Of a DNA stretch of 64,000 bases, positions 17,624 through 26,098 are shown in pieces. Below the pieces are notes generated by a model. That model worked only from the letters and a program-made list of their open reading frames with translations, had not been told where the DNA came from and ran no database searches. The stretch's first letter is position 1, and each line of letters begins with the position of its first letter. This DNA comes from Streptomyces halobius (lineage in GTDB: Bacteria > Actinomycetota > Actinomycetes > Streptomycetales > Streptomycetaceae): contig NZ_CP086322.1 of NCBI RefSeq assembly GCF_023277745.1, positions 310,001 through 374,000 on the forward strand, read 5' to 3'. The translations under genes were made by a program, and so were the position numbers.

Positions 17624-18540
17624 CGCACAACTCCTGTCGCATCCGGGGCGGCGAGCATCTGCACCCGCCAGGCGTGGATGTGCTCCATGCCCGCGTTGAG
17701 CTTGTCGGCGAGGTCCCGGCCGGAGAGGTGGATGTACTGCAGGGTGGAGTCGGTGCACCGGTGGCCGGCGAGCGTAGCGATCGCATGGATTTCCCAGCCC
17801 ATCCGGGCCAGGTCCGTCAGGCACAGGTGCCGGGTGGTGTGGGTGGTCAGCCGCTCAACTCCCGCCGCCAGGCCGATGCGGCGGACCACCTTCGACCAGG
17901 TCCACAAGCTCAGCGGCTGGGCGTAGTTGCGCCGGGACTCAGAAAGGAACAACGGGCCCCGCGCCCGGCTGACCGTAGCCCGGTGGGCGAGATATCCCGA
18001 CAGCAGTACCCCGGACGCAGCCGAGTACGGCACCATCCGCTCCAGCCCGTTCTTCGTCGTCTCCGCCCGCACCCGCAGCGTGCGATGAGCCGGGTCGACA
18101 TCGTCGGTCCGCAGTGAACACAACTCCTCGCGCCGCAGCGCCGCGTCGTAGGCAAGGGCGAGCATCACGCGGTTGCGGACCGGCTCGCGCCGCGCCACCT
18201 CCAAGATGTGCAGCCACTGCTCTTCGGTGGGGATCCACGGCAGTTTCGTCAGCCGCGGCACCAACCCCCGCTGATTCCCGCCAGCCCGCCGGCCGGGTGT
18301 GTAGCGGCCCCGACCCACCGGGTTCGACCCCCGCAGGCCCTCCTCCATGAGGAAGTCGTAGAACAAGCGAACCGGCACCAAACGCTGCTGGATCGTGGCG
18401 TTCGCAAGACCCGATCCCGAGTCGATCGAGACTACGTTCGCTCCTCGACGGCTCGGCCGCGAGTTCAACTCCCGCACGTAGAGCGCAATATGCGCGCGGT
18501 CCGCCGCGACGGGGTCGACGCCCGCCCGCTCACACATCAA
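17620..18540 (-). CDS. Tyrosine recombinase, N-terminus separated by a frame break
   Basis: 306 residues are in frame. The catalytic set is DAALRREELCSLR, LTTHTTRHLCLTDLA, ATLAGHRCTDSTLQYIHL (active Tyr). Upstream, the next frame encodes WSDLGRASRTIDAYARG, which is the start of the core-binding domain. Removing one C from CCCC at 18556-18559 (plus strand) joins it as YARGLAEYLLMCERAGVDP, so the gene has a one-base insertion and originally began near 18640-18660. As it stands the open frame from ATG 18540 lacks the first helix of the DNA-binding domain. Downstream it overlaps the larger recombinase by ATGA, so they form one operon. Confidence 0.82.
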   Translation of the reverse strand: MMCERAGVDPVAADRAHIALYVRELNSRPSRRGANVVSIDSGSGLANATIQQRLVPVRLFYDFLMEEGLRGSNPVGRGRYTPGRRAGGNQRGLVPRLTKLPWIPTEEQWLHILEVARREPVRNRVMLALAYDAALRREELCSLRTDDVDPAHRTLRVRAETTKNGLERMVPYSAASGVLLSGYLAHRATVSRARGPLFLSESRRNYAQPLSLWTWSKVVRRIGLAAGVERLTTHTTRHLCLTDLARMGWEIHAIATLAGHRCTDSTLQYIHLSGRDLADKLNAGMEHIHAWRVQMLAAPDATGVVR

Positions 18541-18661
18541 CAGGTACTCAGCCAGCCCCGGGCGTAAGCATCGATCGTGCGCGACGCACGACCGAGATCA
18601 GACCAGACCGACAACCAAGCCGCCGCATGCGCATGACTGCGGGATCGGCGGGTCTGGTCGC

Positions 18662-18799
18662 TCAGGTCAGGAGCAGGCCGACCCCAGTGAGCAGAGCGGC
18701 GCCGGCCAGTGCCGTGAGCAGCAGGACCGTGCGCTTGCTTGCTCCGCTGAGGCGGAGGGCGAAGGCCAGCGGGCCGATGGGAGCGGTCTTGTTGTTCAT
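18662..18799 (-). CDS. Small single-pass membrane protein (45 aa)
   Basis: ATG 18799, TGA at 18662-18664. The product begins MNNKTAPIGPLAFALRLSG, then a basic SKR, then a helix TVLLLTALAGAALLTGVG. It is translated in the same direction as the recombinase pair and stops about 20 bases before the first recombinase codons, so it may head that operon. GAAAGG lies 12 bases before the start. No homologue is recognised; it resembles the tiny membrane proteins often found in actinobacterial integrative elements. Confidence 0.5.
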   Translation of the reverse strand: MNNKTAPIGPLAFALRLSGASKRTVLLLTALAGAALLTGVGLLLT

Positions 18800-18861
18800 A
18801 TCGATCCATACCTTTCTTCTTGGGTTCGTTCCGGTCATTCGTAGGATCGGGACACCCAGGG

Positions 18862-19035
18862 GAGCTGGGTGTGGCTGTCATCTCGTCGCGGATGTTGTGG
18901 CTCAAGGAGATTGGCCGCCCGGCTCCCCGCGACGACTCGGCCACTCATTGGGATGCGCGAACTGAATCGCTTGTATGGACACGTCGGCGAGGTCGTCTGC
19001 TGGGAACAAGGACACGTACGACTTCGGAGGTGGGC
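18862..19035 (+). ncRNA. IS110 left non-coding end, candidate bridge RNA
   Basis: In IS110-group elements the RNA that pairs with donor and target DNA is encoded in the non-coding end upstream of the recombinase. This 174-base segment is in the right place and contains several short inverted repeats, but no structure was computed. Inference from family knowledge only. Confidence 0.35.
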
Positions 19036-20247
19036 GTGCCTGAACTGTGGGCCGGCACGGATGCGGGCAAGGGCGAGCATCACTGCACGGTGATCGACCA
19101 GGACGCCACGGTGTTCCTCACGCGCCGGGTGCCCAACAGCGAGACCGAGCTGCTGGAACTCCTCAGCGACGTCCTGGACCTGGCCGAGGGTGAGCCGGTG
19201 ACGTGGGCGGTGGACCTCAACGCCGGCGGCGCCGCACTCTGGATCGCCCTGCTGGTCAACCACGAGCAGAGACTGCTCTACATCCCCGGACGCACCGTCC
19301 ACCACGCCTCCGGCGCGTACCGCGGCAGCGGCAAAACGGACGCGAAGGACGCCTTCGTCATCGCCGACACCGCCCGCATGCGCCGCGACCTGCAGCCCTT
19401 GCAGGTAACCAGCGAGATCGCGGTTGACCTGAAGATCCTCACCGCCCGGCGCATGGACCTGTCCGCCGACCGCACACGCGCAATCAACCGGCTCCGTGCC
19501 CAGATGCTGGAGTACTTCCCCGCCCTGGAGCGGGCCTTCGACTACAGCACCTCCAAGACCGCGCTCATCCTGCTCACGAAGTACCAGACCCCTGCCGCCC
19601 TGCGGTGTATCGGCCGGGCCCGGCTGGCGGCCTGGCTGAAGAACCACGGCGTGCGCACGCTCACCACGGCCAAGAGCGCCGCGGACGCGGCGGTGACCGC
19701 GGGCGAGGCCCAGCTCACCACCGTGCCGGGAGAGAAGACCGCGGCCAAGATGGTCCACACGCTGGCCAGGGAGGTGATGGCCCTTGACCAGGACATCGCG
19801 GACCTCGAAGCCCTGATCGAAGGCCGGTTTCGCGAGCATCCCGACGCAGACGTGATCACTTCCATGCCCGGCATCGGCGACATGCTCGGCGCCGAGTTCA
19901 TCGCCGCGACCGGCGGCGACCTGACCGCCTTCGGCAGCCCCGACCGGCTCGCCGGAGTCGCCGGACTCGCCCCCGTCCCACGGGACTCGGGCAAGGTTTC
20001 CGGCAACCTGCGCAGGCCTCGCCGCTACAGTCGTCGGCTCCTGCGCATGTTCTACCTCTCCGCCCAGGTCGCCGCGATTCACTGTCCCGAGTCCCAGCGG
20101 TTCTACCAGCGCAAACGCGCTGAGGGGAAGAACCACAAACAGGCCGTCCTCGCCCTGGCCAGACGCCGCCTGAACGTGCTCTGGGCCCTCATACGCGACC
20201 ACCGCACGTTCGAGACCAGCGGACCCCAGCCTGCTGCAGCGGCCTGA
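19036..20247 (+). CDS. IS110 family transposase
   Basis: 403-residue recombinase. Start GTG 19036 follows GGAGG at 19026-19030; the open frame upstream belongs to the non-coding end. The N-terminal DEDD domain begins LWAGTDAGKGEHHCTVID (first Asp), with AVDLNAGGAALWIALL (second acidic residue) and YRGSGKTDAKDAFVIADTA (final DxxD). The C-terminal Transposase_20 domain has ITSMPGIGDMLGAEFIAATG and the catalytic Ser region in LAPVPRDSGKVSGNLRRPRR. The gene appears complete, so the element may be active. Confidence 0.93.
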   Translation: MPELWAGTDAGKGEHHCTVIDQDATVFLTRRVPNSETELLELLSDVLDLAEGEPVTWAVDLNAGGAALWIALLVNHEQRLLYIPGRTVHHASGAYRGSGKTDAKDAFVIADTARMRRDLQPLQVTSEIAVDLKILTARRMDLSADRTRAINRLRAQMLEYFPALERAFDYSTSKTALILLTKYQTPAALRCIGRARLAAWLKNHGVRTLTTAKSAADAAVTAGEAQLTTVPGEKTAAKMVHTLAREVMALDQDIADLEALIEGRFREHPDADVITSMPGIGDMLGAEFIAATGGDLTAFGSPDRLAGVAGLAPVPRDSGKVSGNLRRPRRYSRRLLRMFYLSAQVAAIHCPESQRFYQRKRAEGKNHKQAVLALARRRLNVLWALIRDHRTFETSGPQPAAAA

Positions 20248-20332
20248 CGCACTCACAAGGCGTCACTGCCCCGGCTTGACACCATCATTGGGAATCTCCT
20301 TGATGATCGGGTGATCTCGGATCGGTTGTGTT

Positions 20333-20830
20333 TCAGGAGTCGTCTCGTTGCAGGGCATCGCGCAGTCGCAGCAGTTCGCGGCGGCGGGACTGTGCCCGTA
20401 CCAAGACGAGAGCTGCCGCGGCGGTGAAGAGGACCCCGCCCAGGGCGGTGACCAGCACGTCGGCGGTGGCACCGCGCACGGCGGCCAGCGCCGTCCCCGC
20501 GATGGTGGTCAGCACGGTCGCCCCGAGCGCGAGACGAGCGCCCAGCACCCGGTCCCGGGCGAACAGCGGTCGCCGCCTGCTCAGTACCCATCCGGCCAAG
20601 CCGGCCCAGGCCGCCCCGATGGCGATCAGTCCGGCGAAGGCCACCTGCGTGCGGGCGGGCAGCGGATCCGGCTCGGTCGCCCACAGCACCGCGATCAGTG
20701 TCGCCGCGCACCCACCCGCCAGCCCCACCGCGATGTGGCGCATCCGGGAGCGCAGCGACACCTCCGCAGCCAGTGCGCGCTCCAGCTCCTCGGGCACACC
20801 CCGCTGAGCTGCGGGGTTCTGCTCACTCAT
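20333..20830 (-). CDS. Four-helix membrane protein paired with ECF sigma factor
   Basis: 165 residues, start ATG 20830 inside an ATGA overlap with the sigma-factor stop. An N-terminal cytoplasmic helix (EELERALAAEVSLRSRMRH) is followed by four membrane helices at about 33-52, 62-83, 99-118 and 124-145 and a basic tail. The tight coupling suggests it regulates the sigma factor as an anti-sigma-like partner, but it lacks a zinc-binding HxxxCxxC motif. Confidence 0.75.
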   Translation of the reverse strand: MSEQNPAAQRGVPEELERALAAEVSLRSRMRHIAVGLAGGCAATLIAVLWATEPDPLPARTQVAFAGLIAIGAAWAGLAGWVLSRRRPLFARDRVLGARLALGATVLTTIAGTALAAVRGATADVLVTALGGVLFTAAAALVLVRAQSRRRELLRLRDALQRDDS

Positions 20831-21369
20831 GCCTCGTATCCCCTTTCCGCAAGGGTGGTCCGCAACATGCGTCGTGCCCGGTGCAGCCGGCTCTTGACCG
20901 TGCCGGGCGGTACGCCGAGCACCTCCGCACAGGCGACCAGCGGCAGATCCTGAAGGTGGAACAGGATCAGCGCCTCGCGCTCCAGGGGCGGCACCCCGGA
21001 AAGGCCGGCTTCGATCTGCATGGTGGTCAAGACGCCGCTGAGCTCGTCGTCGGCGACGACGTCGCCCACCACGTCCAGGGACGTCTCCGGAACCCGGTAC
21101 ATCTGACGCAGCTGGTCGGTGACCGTGCGCCGGGCGATGGTGAACAGCCATGGGGCGAACCGCTCCGGCTGCCGCAGGCGCGGCAGGCCACGCACCACCG
21201 CGATCCACACCTCCTGTGCGAGGTCGTCCGCGAGGTGCGGTGAGCCGACCATCCCGCGCAGGTAGCGGCACAGCGGGGCATGCCAGGCACCCACCAACTC
21301 GCGGAACGCCTCCCGCTCCCCGAGCTGGCAGCGCACCACCAGCAGCCCGTCGTGCACGTCGCTGCTCAC
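20827..21369 (-). CDS. ECF-type RNA polymerase sigma factor
   Basis: Sigma-70 family, about 180 residues. The chosen start is GTG 21369, preceded by AGGGAGA. Region 2 has RYLRGMVGSPHLADDLAQEV and FAPWLFTIARRTVTDQLR; region 4 has LPLVACAEVLGVPPGTVKSR LHRARRMLR (helix-turn-helix). The next gene is its membrane partner. The trigger is not evident. Confidence 0.9.
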   Translation of the reverse strand: MSSDVHDGLLVVRCQLGEREAFRELVGAWHAPLCRYLRGMVGSPHLADDLAQEVWIAVVRGLPRLRQPERFAPWLFTIARRTVTDQLRQMYRVPETSLDVVGDVVADDELSGVLTTMQIEAGLSGVPPLEREALILFHLQDLPLVACAEVLGVPPGTVKSRLHRARRMLRTTLAERGYEA

Positions 21370-21727
21370 CCGCCATCTCCCTGTCCCGCGCAATCCGTCA
21401 CACAGACAGTCGGCATTCCAGCCGGAAAGGTTCACAAGAGCGATCACCCTCTGGCGCGGGTGCGGCAGTGGCACCCGATCGCGCCCGGAGCAGCGCACTC
21501 AAACTTCGATGACACACGCTCAAAGTTCGATGGCACAGGACACGGGGCCGAAGAGCGCGCCCCGGCTTCGGCAACCATCTCCAGCGCCTGGTGGCCGGTC
21601 AGACGCCGAGGATTCACCCGCTCAGGTGAACGTGGGGGCCGTGGGGGGAGAAGTGGGTCTCAGGGTTCGTCAGGGGGGCGAGGGCGCGCACCGCGTCCGT
21701 GCCAGATAGATGGAGAGAGCCACTTAC
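21370..21727. other. Divergent intergenic region between two sigma operons
   Basis: No gene supported in 358 bases. It must contain the promoters of both divergent operons. A pair of near repeats, CAAACTTCGATGACACACGCT and CAAAGTTCGATGGCACAGGAC type halves, lies at about 21500-21540 and could be an operator. Confidence 0.4.
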
Positions 21728-22003
21728 ATGACGTCGTCCTTGGAGTGGACTGGATACCTTCCGGCCGCCGTGAGCGCGGTGCACGCGCTCGGCGCCGTGG
21801 TGCGCATGTACTGGGAGCGCAGACCTGTCGCTGGGAAGTCCCGTCAGGCCGGCTCGGCCGAGGCCCCTTGCCGGTGTGTCACCGGGGTTCCGGTCGTGCA
21901 GGTCGATGTGGCCGCGGAGGTACCGGCAACGGTGCGGGTCACGGTCGGCGCCGGCCGGCCGCTGGACGACGCGACGGCGGGTGAGGAGTCGGGCCCGTGG
22001 TAG
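21728..22003 (+). CDS. Hypothetical protein upstream of sigma factor
   Basis: 91 residues from ATG 21728; GGAGAG lies ten bases upstream. One possible amphipathic or membrane-like segment at the start (YLPAAVSAVHALGAVV) and a conserved-looking acidic C-terminus. No domain recognised. The stop overlaps the next GTG start, so it is the first gene of a coupled three-gene operon. Confidence 0.55.
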   Translation: MTSSLEWTGYLPAAVSAVHALGAVVRMYWERRPVAGKSRQAGSAEAPCRCVTGVPVVQVDVAAEVPATVRVTVGAGRPLDDATAGEESGPW

Positions 22004-22602
22004 GAGACGGCCTGTCCCAAGAGGCGGTGGCGCTGGGCGGGCATGTGGCGCAGCGGCTGCTGGACTGCTACCCGGCCTTTATTGAGACCCAGCCTTTTGC
22101 ACTGCGGCGGGCGTTTGGGGCGCTGTCGCTGGCCGCGTGCCAGGACATCGCGCAGGAGGCCTATCTGCGGGTGGGATCGAAGGCGGCCGCCGGGAAACTG
22201 CCGCCGGGGACGAACGTGATGGCGTATCTGCGGCGGACAGCCCGCAATCTCGCCCTCGACTGGTGCCGTGAGCAGCAGCGCGGCAGACGGCTGGTGCTGA
22301 TGAGCGGCGCAGCATTCGATGCTGTGCCAGAGACCCGAGCAGTGGTGGATGACGGCTCAAGGGTGCTGCAGGAGCTGGTGCTCCCGGCGATCGAGGGGAT
22401 GCCGGAAAGCCTGCGACGAAAGGTGGTGGACCTGCAAAGCCGGGGGCTGAGCGACGTGCAGATCGCGACCAAGCTCGGCATACCTGCACACCGCCTCCAT
22501 AACCTTCGAAATAAGGCAGTTGCGGATCTAAGACGCAATCTCGCTGGGCATATTCGGGACGGGCACCGGAAGAAGCAGCAGCACGGGGAGAGGGACAGGT
22601 GA
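21997..22602 (+). CDS. Sigma-70 family sigma factor-like protein
   Basis: 201 residues. Region 2 is recognisable as SLAACQDIAQEAYLRVGSK and VMAYLRRTARNLALDWCREQ; region 4 as LQSRGLSDVQIATKLGIPAH RLHNLRNKAVADLRRNL. It is diverged from standard ECF factors. It overlaps both neighbours (GTG 21997 before the upstream TAG; GTGA at 22599). The first 81 codons are partly copied at 50527-50632 next to the CRISPR array. Confidence 0.8.
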   Translation: MVGDGLSQEAVALGGHVAQRLLDCYPAFIETQPFALRRAFGALSLAACQDIAQEAYLRVGSKAAAGKLPPGTNVMAYLRRTARNLALDWCREQQRGRRLVLMSGAAFDAVPETRAVVDDGSRVLQELVLPAIEGMPESLRRKVVDLQSRGLSDVQIATKLGIPAHRLHNLRNKAVADLRRNLAGHIRDGHRKKQQHGERDR

Positions 22603-24185
22603 GGGATGTGAGCAGGTACGACCACCGCGACGGGGCGCGGTGCCCGGAGCCCGTGGTCCCCGCCGGGCTCGCGGAACTGCTGGCCCAGCTGGCCGGCCCG
22701 CCCGACTTCTGGGACCGGCCGTGTGGAAACTTCGGTCCCCTGACCAACATGTACGCGCTGACCTCCCAGGAACGGTCGCATGCCAACTCGCTGTACCGGC
22801 TGGGGTCGAAGGCCCTGAGCCGCAACGAACTGGCGCCGGCCGCCGACTGGCTGGGCGCGGCCGCCGAGGCGGGCCATCCCGGGGCGCTGTTCCGGATGGC
22901 CGCCCTCACCGCACGTGCGGGGGGCGCGGGGCGGCGTGAGAACGTGCGGTTCCTTGTTGCGGAGGCTGCACGGCACGGACATGGCGATGCCCGTGCGCTG
23001 CTGGAGACGGCAGAGCACGGCACGTCGGCCAGCCACCCCGTCTCCCCGGTGATCGAGGATCCGCAGTTCATCGACGAAGTCCGCACAGGCATGGGCCTGT
23101 CCCTGGCACCGCAACTGCGAGCAGCCGCCGACCAGGGCGGCGTCGAGCCAGCCCGACACACCGCACCAGGCGGACTGGAATCAGCGCTGCCCCGGCTCGT
23201 CCGGGTACCGGCCCCCAGGCTGGACCACGTTCACGGCCCCGGACCGCAAACAGACCCCTCCGCGGCCGACCACCCCCGCCTCACCGCCCCGTGCGGCGCC
23301 GCACACTACGGCGAAGGGCTGCTGCTGCCACTCCCTCAGCAGCCGGCGCCAACGCCCAGCGCCTCAGCAGACGAGGACAGCGGCCACGAACCCTGGTGGT
23401 CTGTCCATGCGTTGCGGCCGGCTGCGCTGACGGAAATGGCCCGCAGGGCTCCCGCCCACACCGACACCCCTCAGCAGTGGAAAGCAGCGGTCAGAGCCCT
23501 GGACATCCTCTACCTCGTCGACGCAGCAGACGGGATCACCACCCGTACCCTGGCCCGCCGAAGCCGACTTCCGCTCGCAGCCGTGGCCTGGCTGCTGCAC
23601 TGGCTGCGCGGCCAGCACCTCATCTCCACCATCGCCGGCGCCCACGTCCCCGGCCCGCTCATGAACATGACCCGCCACCCACAGCAGCGCAACCAACTCC
23701 TCCAACAGACCCTCGCCGGACTGCGCGACCACCTCGGCGCCGCCGTCTACGTCAGCGGCTACACCCACGGCGACGTCACGGTCTTCCAGTCCGCCTATAG
23801 CCCCCAGGCGCCCGCGGTGACGGAGTGGGTCGACTTCCGCGACACAGCACACGCCAGCGCCGTCGGCAGAAGCCTGCTGGCCCAACTCGACTTCGACAGC
23901 CGCATGAACCACCTCGCCCGCTACCGGCCGATCAAACTCACCGACCGCACCATCACCAGCCCCCGCGCCCTGTTCGAAGCCCTCGACGGACACGGCCCCA
24001 AGCCGCCCAGTTCGACCTGCTGGAGTACTCCCAACGCGAAGTCTGCGCCGCCTTCCCGCTCGGCATCCCCGGGCGAGCCACCTGCGTGGCGCTGTCCCTG
24101 CCCGCCGGAGCACGCCACCGACTCCTGCAATCCGCCCACGCCCTCAGCGAACGCTCCGCACCACTGCTCCTGGCCCTCCTGCTGA
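22599..24185 (+). CDS. Sel1/IclR-like regulatory protein, frame break near 3' end
   Basis: Starts GTG 22599 in a GTGA overlap. N-terminal residues 50-135 look like a TPR/Sel1 helical repeat (LYRLGSKALSRNELAPAADW). A Pro-rich linker follows. From about 290 there is an IclR-type winged helix (AVRALDILYLVDAADGITTR) and the start of an IclR ligand domain (MNMTRHPQQRNQLLQQTLAG). At 23996-23999 one C seems missing: the next frame continues QAAQFDLLEYSQREVCAAFP and ALSLPAGARHRLLQSAHALS, the normal end of that domain. As drawn, the last 60 residues are out of frame. Probably controlled with, or acting on, the upstream sigma factor. Confidence 0.7.
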   Translation: MRDVSRYDHRDGARCPEPVVPAGLAELLAQLAGPPDFWDRPCGNFGPLTNMYALTSQERSHANSLYRLGSKALSRNELAPAADWLGAAAEAGHPGALFRMAALTARAGGAGRRENVRFLVAEAARHGHGDARALLETAEHGTSASHPVSPVIEDPQFIDEVRTGMGLSLAPQLRAAADQGGVEPARHTAPGGLESALPRLVRVPAPRLDHVHGPGPQTDPSAADHPRLTAPCGAAHYGEGLLLPLPQQPAPTPSASADEDSGHEPWWSVHALRPAALTEMARRAPAHTDTPQQWKAAVRALDILYLVDAADGITTRTLARRSRLPLAAVAWLLHWLRGQHLISTIAGAHVPGPLMNMTRHPQQRNQLLQQTLAGLRDHLGAAVYVSGYTHGDVTVFQSAYSPQAPAVTEWVDFRDTAHASAVGRSLLAQLDFDSRMNHLARYRPIKLTDRTITSPRALFEALDGHGPKPPSSTCWSTPNAKSAPPSRSASPGEPPAWRCPCPPEHATDSCNPPTPSANAPHHCSWPSC

Positions 24186-24554
24186 CCGACGAAGCAGCTA
24201 CCAGCCACCAGCAGCCGCCGAAGAACCCGACCACACCACCACCGGGGCAGCCCACGCCCTGCCCCAGACATACGCAAGCCCACGCTGAACGGCCCCCCGC
24301 CCCGCGCCTCACACGGGGCGGGACGAAAGCGCCCGAGCGGGCGTGCCGCGCGTATGTGCAACGTGCGCGGCGAGGGCACCTCAGCGGCCCCGTGCCAGCA
24401 AAGAGCAGCCGGCACTCACCTGGCGGCAGACCGACGGCTGGCGCTGCGGTGAGGTCAGGTGAGTCGATTGACGGGAACGCCGAGGTGCCCGTTGTCCGTG
24501 ATCACGGACAACGGGCACCTGTGGTGCATCGCTTCGCTGGCTCTCGCCCCTGCC
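24186..24554. other. Gene-free stretch with terminator palindrome
   Basis: The shifted frame of the previous gene may end somewhere in the first part. The only clear element is the 38-base palindrome at 24483-24520. Confidence 0.4.
24483..24520. terminator. Perfect 38-base palindrome
   Basis: AGGTGCCCGTTGTCCGTGA followed at once by its exact reverse complement. As RNA this is a 17-base stem with a four-base loop, a strong bidirectional terminator between convergent units. Confidence 0.85.
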
Positions 24555-24803
24555 CTACGAACTGGTTGGGGGAGGCGGTGTCCAACCCGGCGGAGCAGGC
24601 TCGACGAGGTCGAGTTCTTCGTCGAGATACATTTCGCCGCCGGCCAGCGGGAAGCTCACCAGGAGCTCACCGGTCGACACCCGCACCGCGACCGTGCCGA
24701 CCGGGTCCTCCGGATGGTCTGTCGCCTCCCGCGGCGTGACCCGGTCCCCGGGCACGAAACGCCGGGAAGCAGCAGAACCCCTCAGTCGTTCTTCTCCAGA
24801 CAT
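24555..24803 (-). CDS. Small hypothetical protein
   Basis: 82 residues from ATG 24803, overlapping the 3' end of the upstream secreted-protein gene by 22 bases. It reads RRFVPGDRVTPREATDHPED then a beta-rich section TVAVRVSTGELLVSFPLAGG, like a short SH3-like barrel. Function unknown. Confidence 0.45.
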   Translation of the reverse strand: MSGEERLRGSAASRRFVPGDRVTPREATDHPEDPVGTVAVRVSTGELLVSFPLAGGEMYLDEELDLVEPAPPGWTPPPPTSS

Positions 24804-25285
24804 GAATCGCGTCCGTTCGGGCCCTTCTGCCCATTGGTCCAGTAGGCCGTGATGATGCCCTTCTGGCCCATGTTCTGTCCATGGAAAGTGAAGTCGGCGT
24901 AATCGACGAACACGCACATCGTACGCTTCTGTGAGCCCGCCTTATAGGGATGGCAGTACAGCGTGTAGTACTTGCCGTCAGACTTGCAGATGCTGTTGTA
25001 GAAGGCCTGCTGCCACAGCTTCTTGGCCGCCGCGTCGTAGGGATGGCTGGGCTTGTCGTTGTGCTTTCCCCCCTTCTTTATGTGAGCAAGCCCGAACTTC
25101 GCGTTCCCTGCGCGCAGGATCGGGTCTTCGCCCCCCGGGGAAGCCAGCGTCGTGAAGCTGTCGTCCACTATGTGAGCCGCGCCGCTGCCGTCCTTGATGG
25201 GGCCAGGCGCCATGGCTGTAGTTGTGGCGATCACGGTCGCGCAGGCCGCTGCGGTCAGAGCAACTATGCGTTTCCGGTGTAACAC
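24782..25285 (-). CDS. Secreted hypothetical protein
   Basis: About 167 residues from GTG 25285 (a TTG six bases earlier is possible). The N-terminus LHRKRIVALTAAACATVIAT is a signal peptide, probably cut after TAMA. The mature part is small and has four cysteines (SICKSDGKYYTLYCHPYKAG, TMCVFVDY, DSCLEKND) likely forming two disulfides. No known family recognised. Confidence 0.65.
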   Translation of the reverse strand: MLHRKRIVALTAAACATVIATTTAMAPGPIKDGSGAAHIVDDSFTTLASPGGEDPILRAGNAKFGLAHIKKGGKHNDKPSHPYDAAAKKLWQQAFYNSICKSDGKYYTLYCHPYKAGSQKRTMCVFVDYADFTFHGQNMGQKGIITAYWTNGQKGPNGRDSCLEKND

Positions 25286-25550
25286 ACTCAACCCCCGCCT
25301 CTCGTACGTGCGTTCGCCACACTCCTGTCCCCACTGCCCCACCCCCAAACATCACCAAAGCCCCGCCGTAAGCTGAGGGGCGCTCCTCGCAGCGGGCGCG
25401 AACGGGGCGGGAGAGGTGCTGGAAGGCGTCGGCACGGCCGTACAACGCGTACGGGCACCCAGTCACCGCACACGCCTCCGACAGGGTGCCGCGTGATGAT
25501 CAGCCGCCTCAGCAGCGGCGCCGGTCAGGGCCCGACGGATCGCCTGCCCG

Positions 25551-25874
25551 TCAGTGAAAGCCGAGCATTCCGAGTGAGTCGATGTCGACGGTGACCACGC
25601 CGGGTGGGTAGGCGTCCTCGTTGCCGGTCAGCAGGATCGACATGCCGGTGAATTCGGGGCGCGGCAGTGCGCAGTAGAGGGCATGGCAGGTGTCCGGGCC
25701 GCCGTAGCCGTCGCGGATCATGGTGCCGACGCTGACGGCGGCCATCGTGTCGAGGCTGTCGACGACCACAGCGGAGAAGGCGAGGACGCGCTGCGAGAGG
25801 TTCTCCTCATCGGCTTCGGCCTGCATGAGGCACAGGGCGGGGATGCTGAGGCGTTCGCCGGGTGTCTTCGCCAT
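25551..25874 (-). pseudogene. Truncated PIN-domain toxin copy
   Basis: 107 codons almost identical to residues 26-132 of the toxin at 44982-45380. The first 25 residues, including the conserved catalytic LDTSAV strand, are missing: upstream of 25875 the sequence diverges abruptly. No antitoxin gene is beside it. An internal ATG now opens the frame, but without the first active-site Asp it should be inactive. Confidence 0.85.
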
Positions 25875-26098
25875 TCACGCCCAGTCCCGAGATCCGCAAA
25901 CCGCCCGGCGCGCAACACAGCCGATGACCAGCCCCGGCCCCACGGCAAGGGGTTCCACCCTGGCCCAGATCGACAGCAACCAATGGCCAGGGCTTAGGTG
26001 TAGATGCCTTCCGAATCAGGTGCTGAACATCCGCTCGTAGAGGTCGCCCGGTGTCCACCACCACCAGCTGGTGCAGGGCCGGGGCGGCCAGGGGCGAA
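25875..26098. other. Intergenic region
   Basis: No gene seen between the toxin breakpoint and the DUF6292 stop. Confidence 0.3.

Larger units (their letters stand above)
18860..20340 (+). mobile_element. IS110-family insertion sequence (ends approximate)
   Basis: One transposase gene with a non-coding left end of about 180 bases and a short right end. IS110 elements lack classical inverted repeats; only a short inverted match, TCAAGGAGATT (18902) against AATCTCCTTGA (20293), is seen. Exact ends and core dinucleotide cannot be set without an empty site. Confidence 0.6.

Noticed and set aside
18835..20256. 473-codon minus-strand frame over the IS110 transposase
   Set aside because: Shadow of a high-GC gene; no family, no ribosome-binding site.
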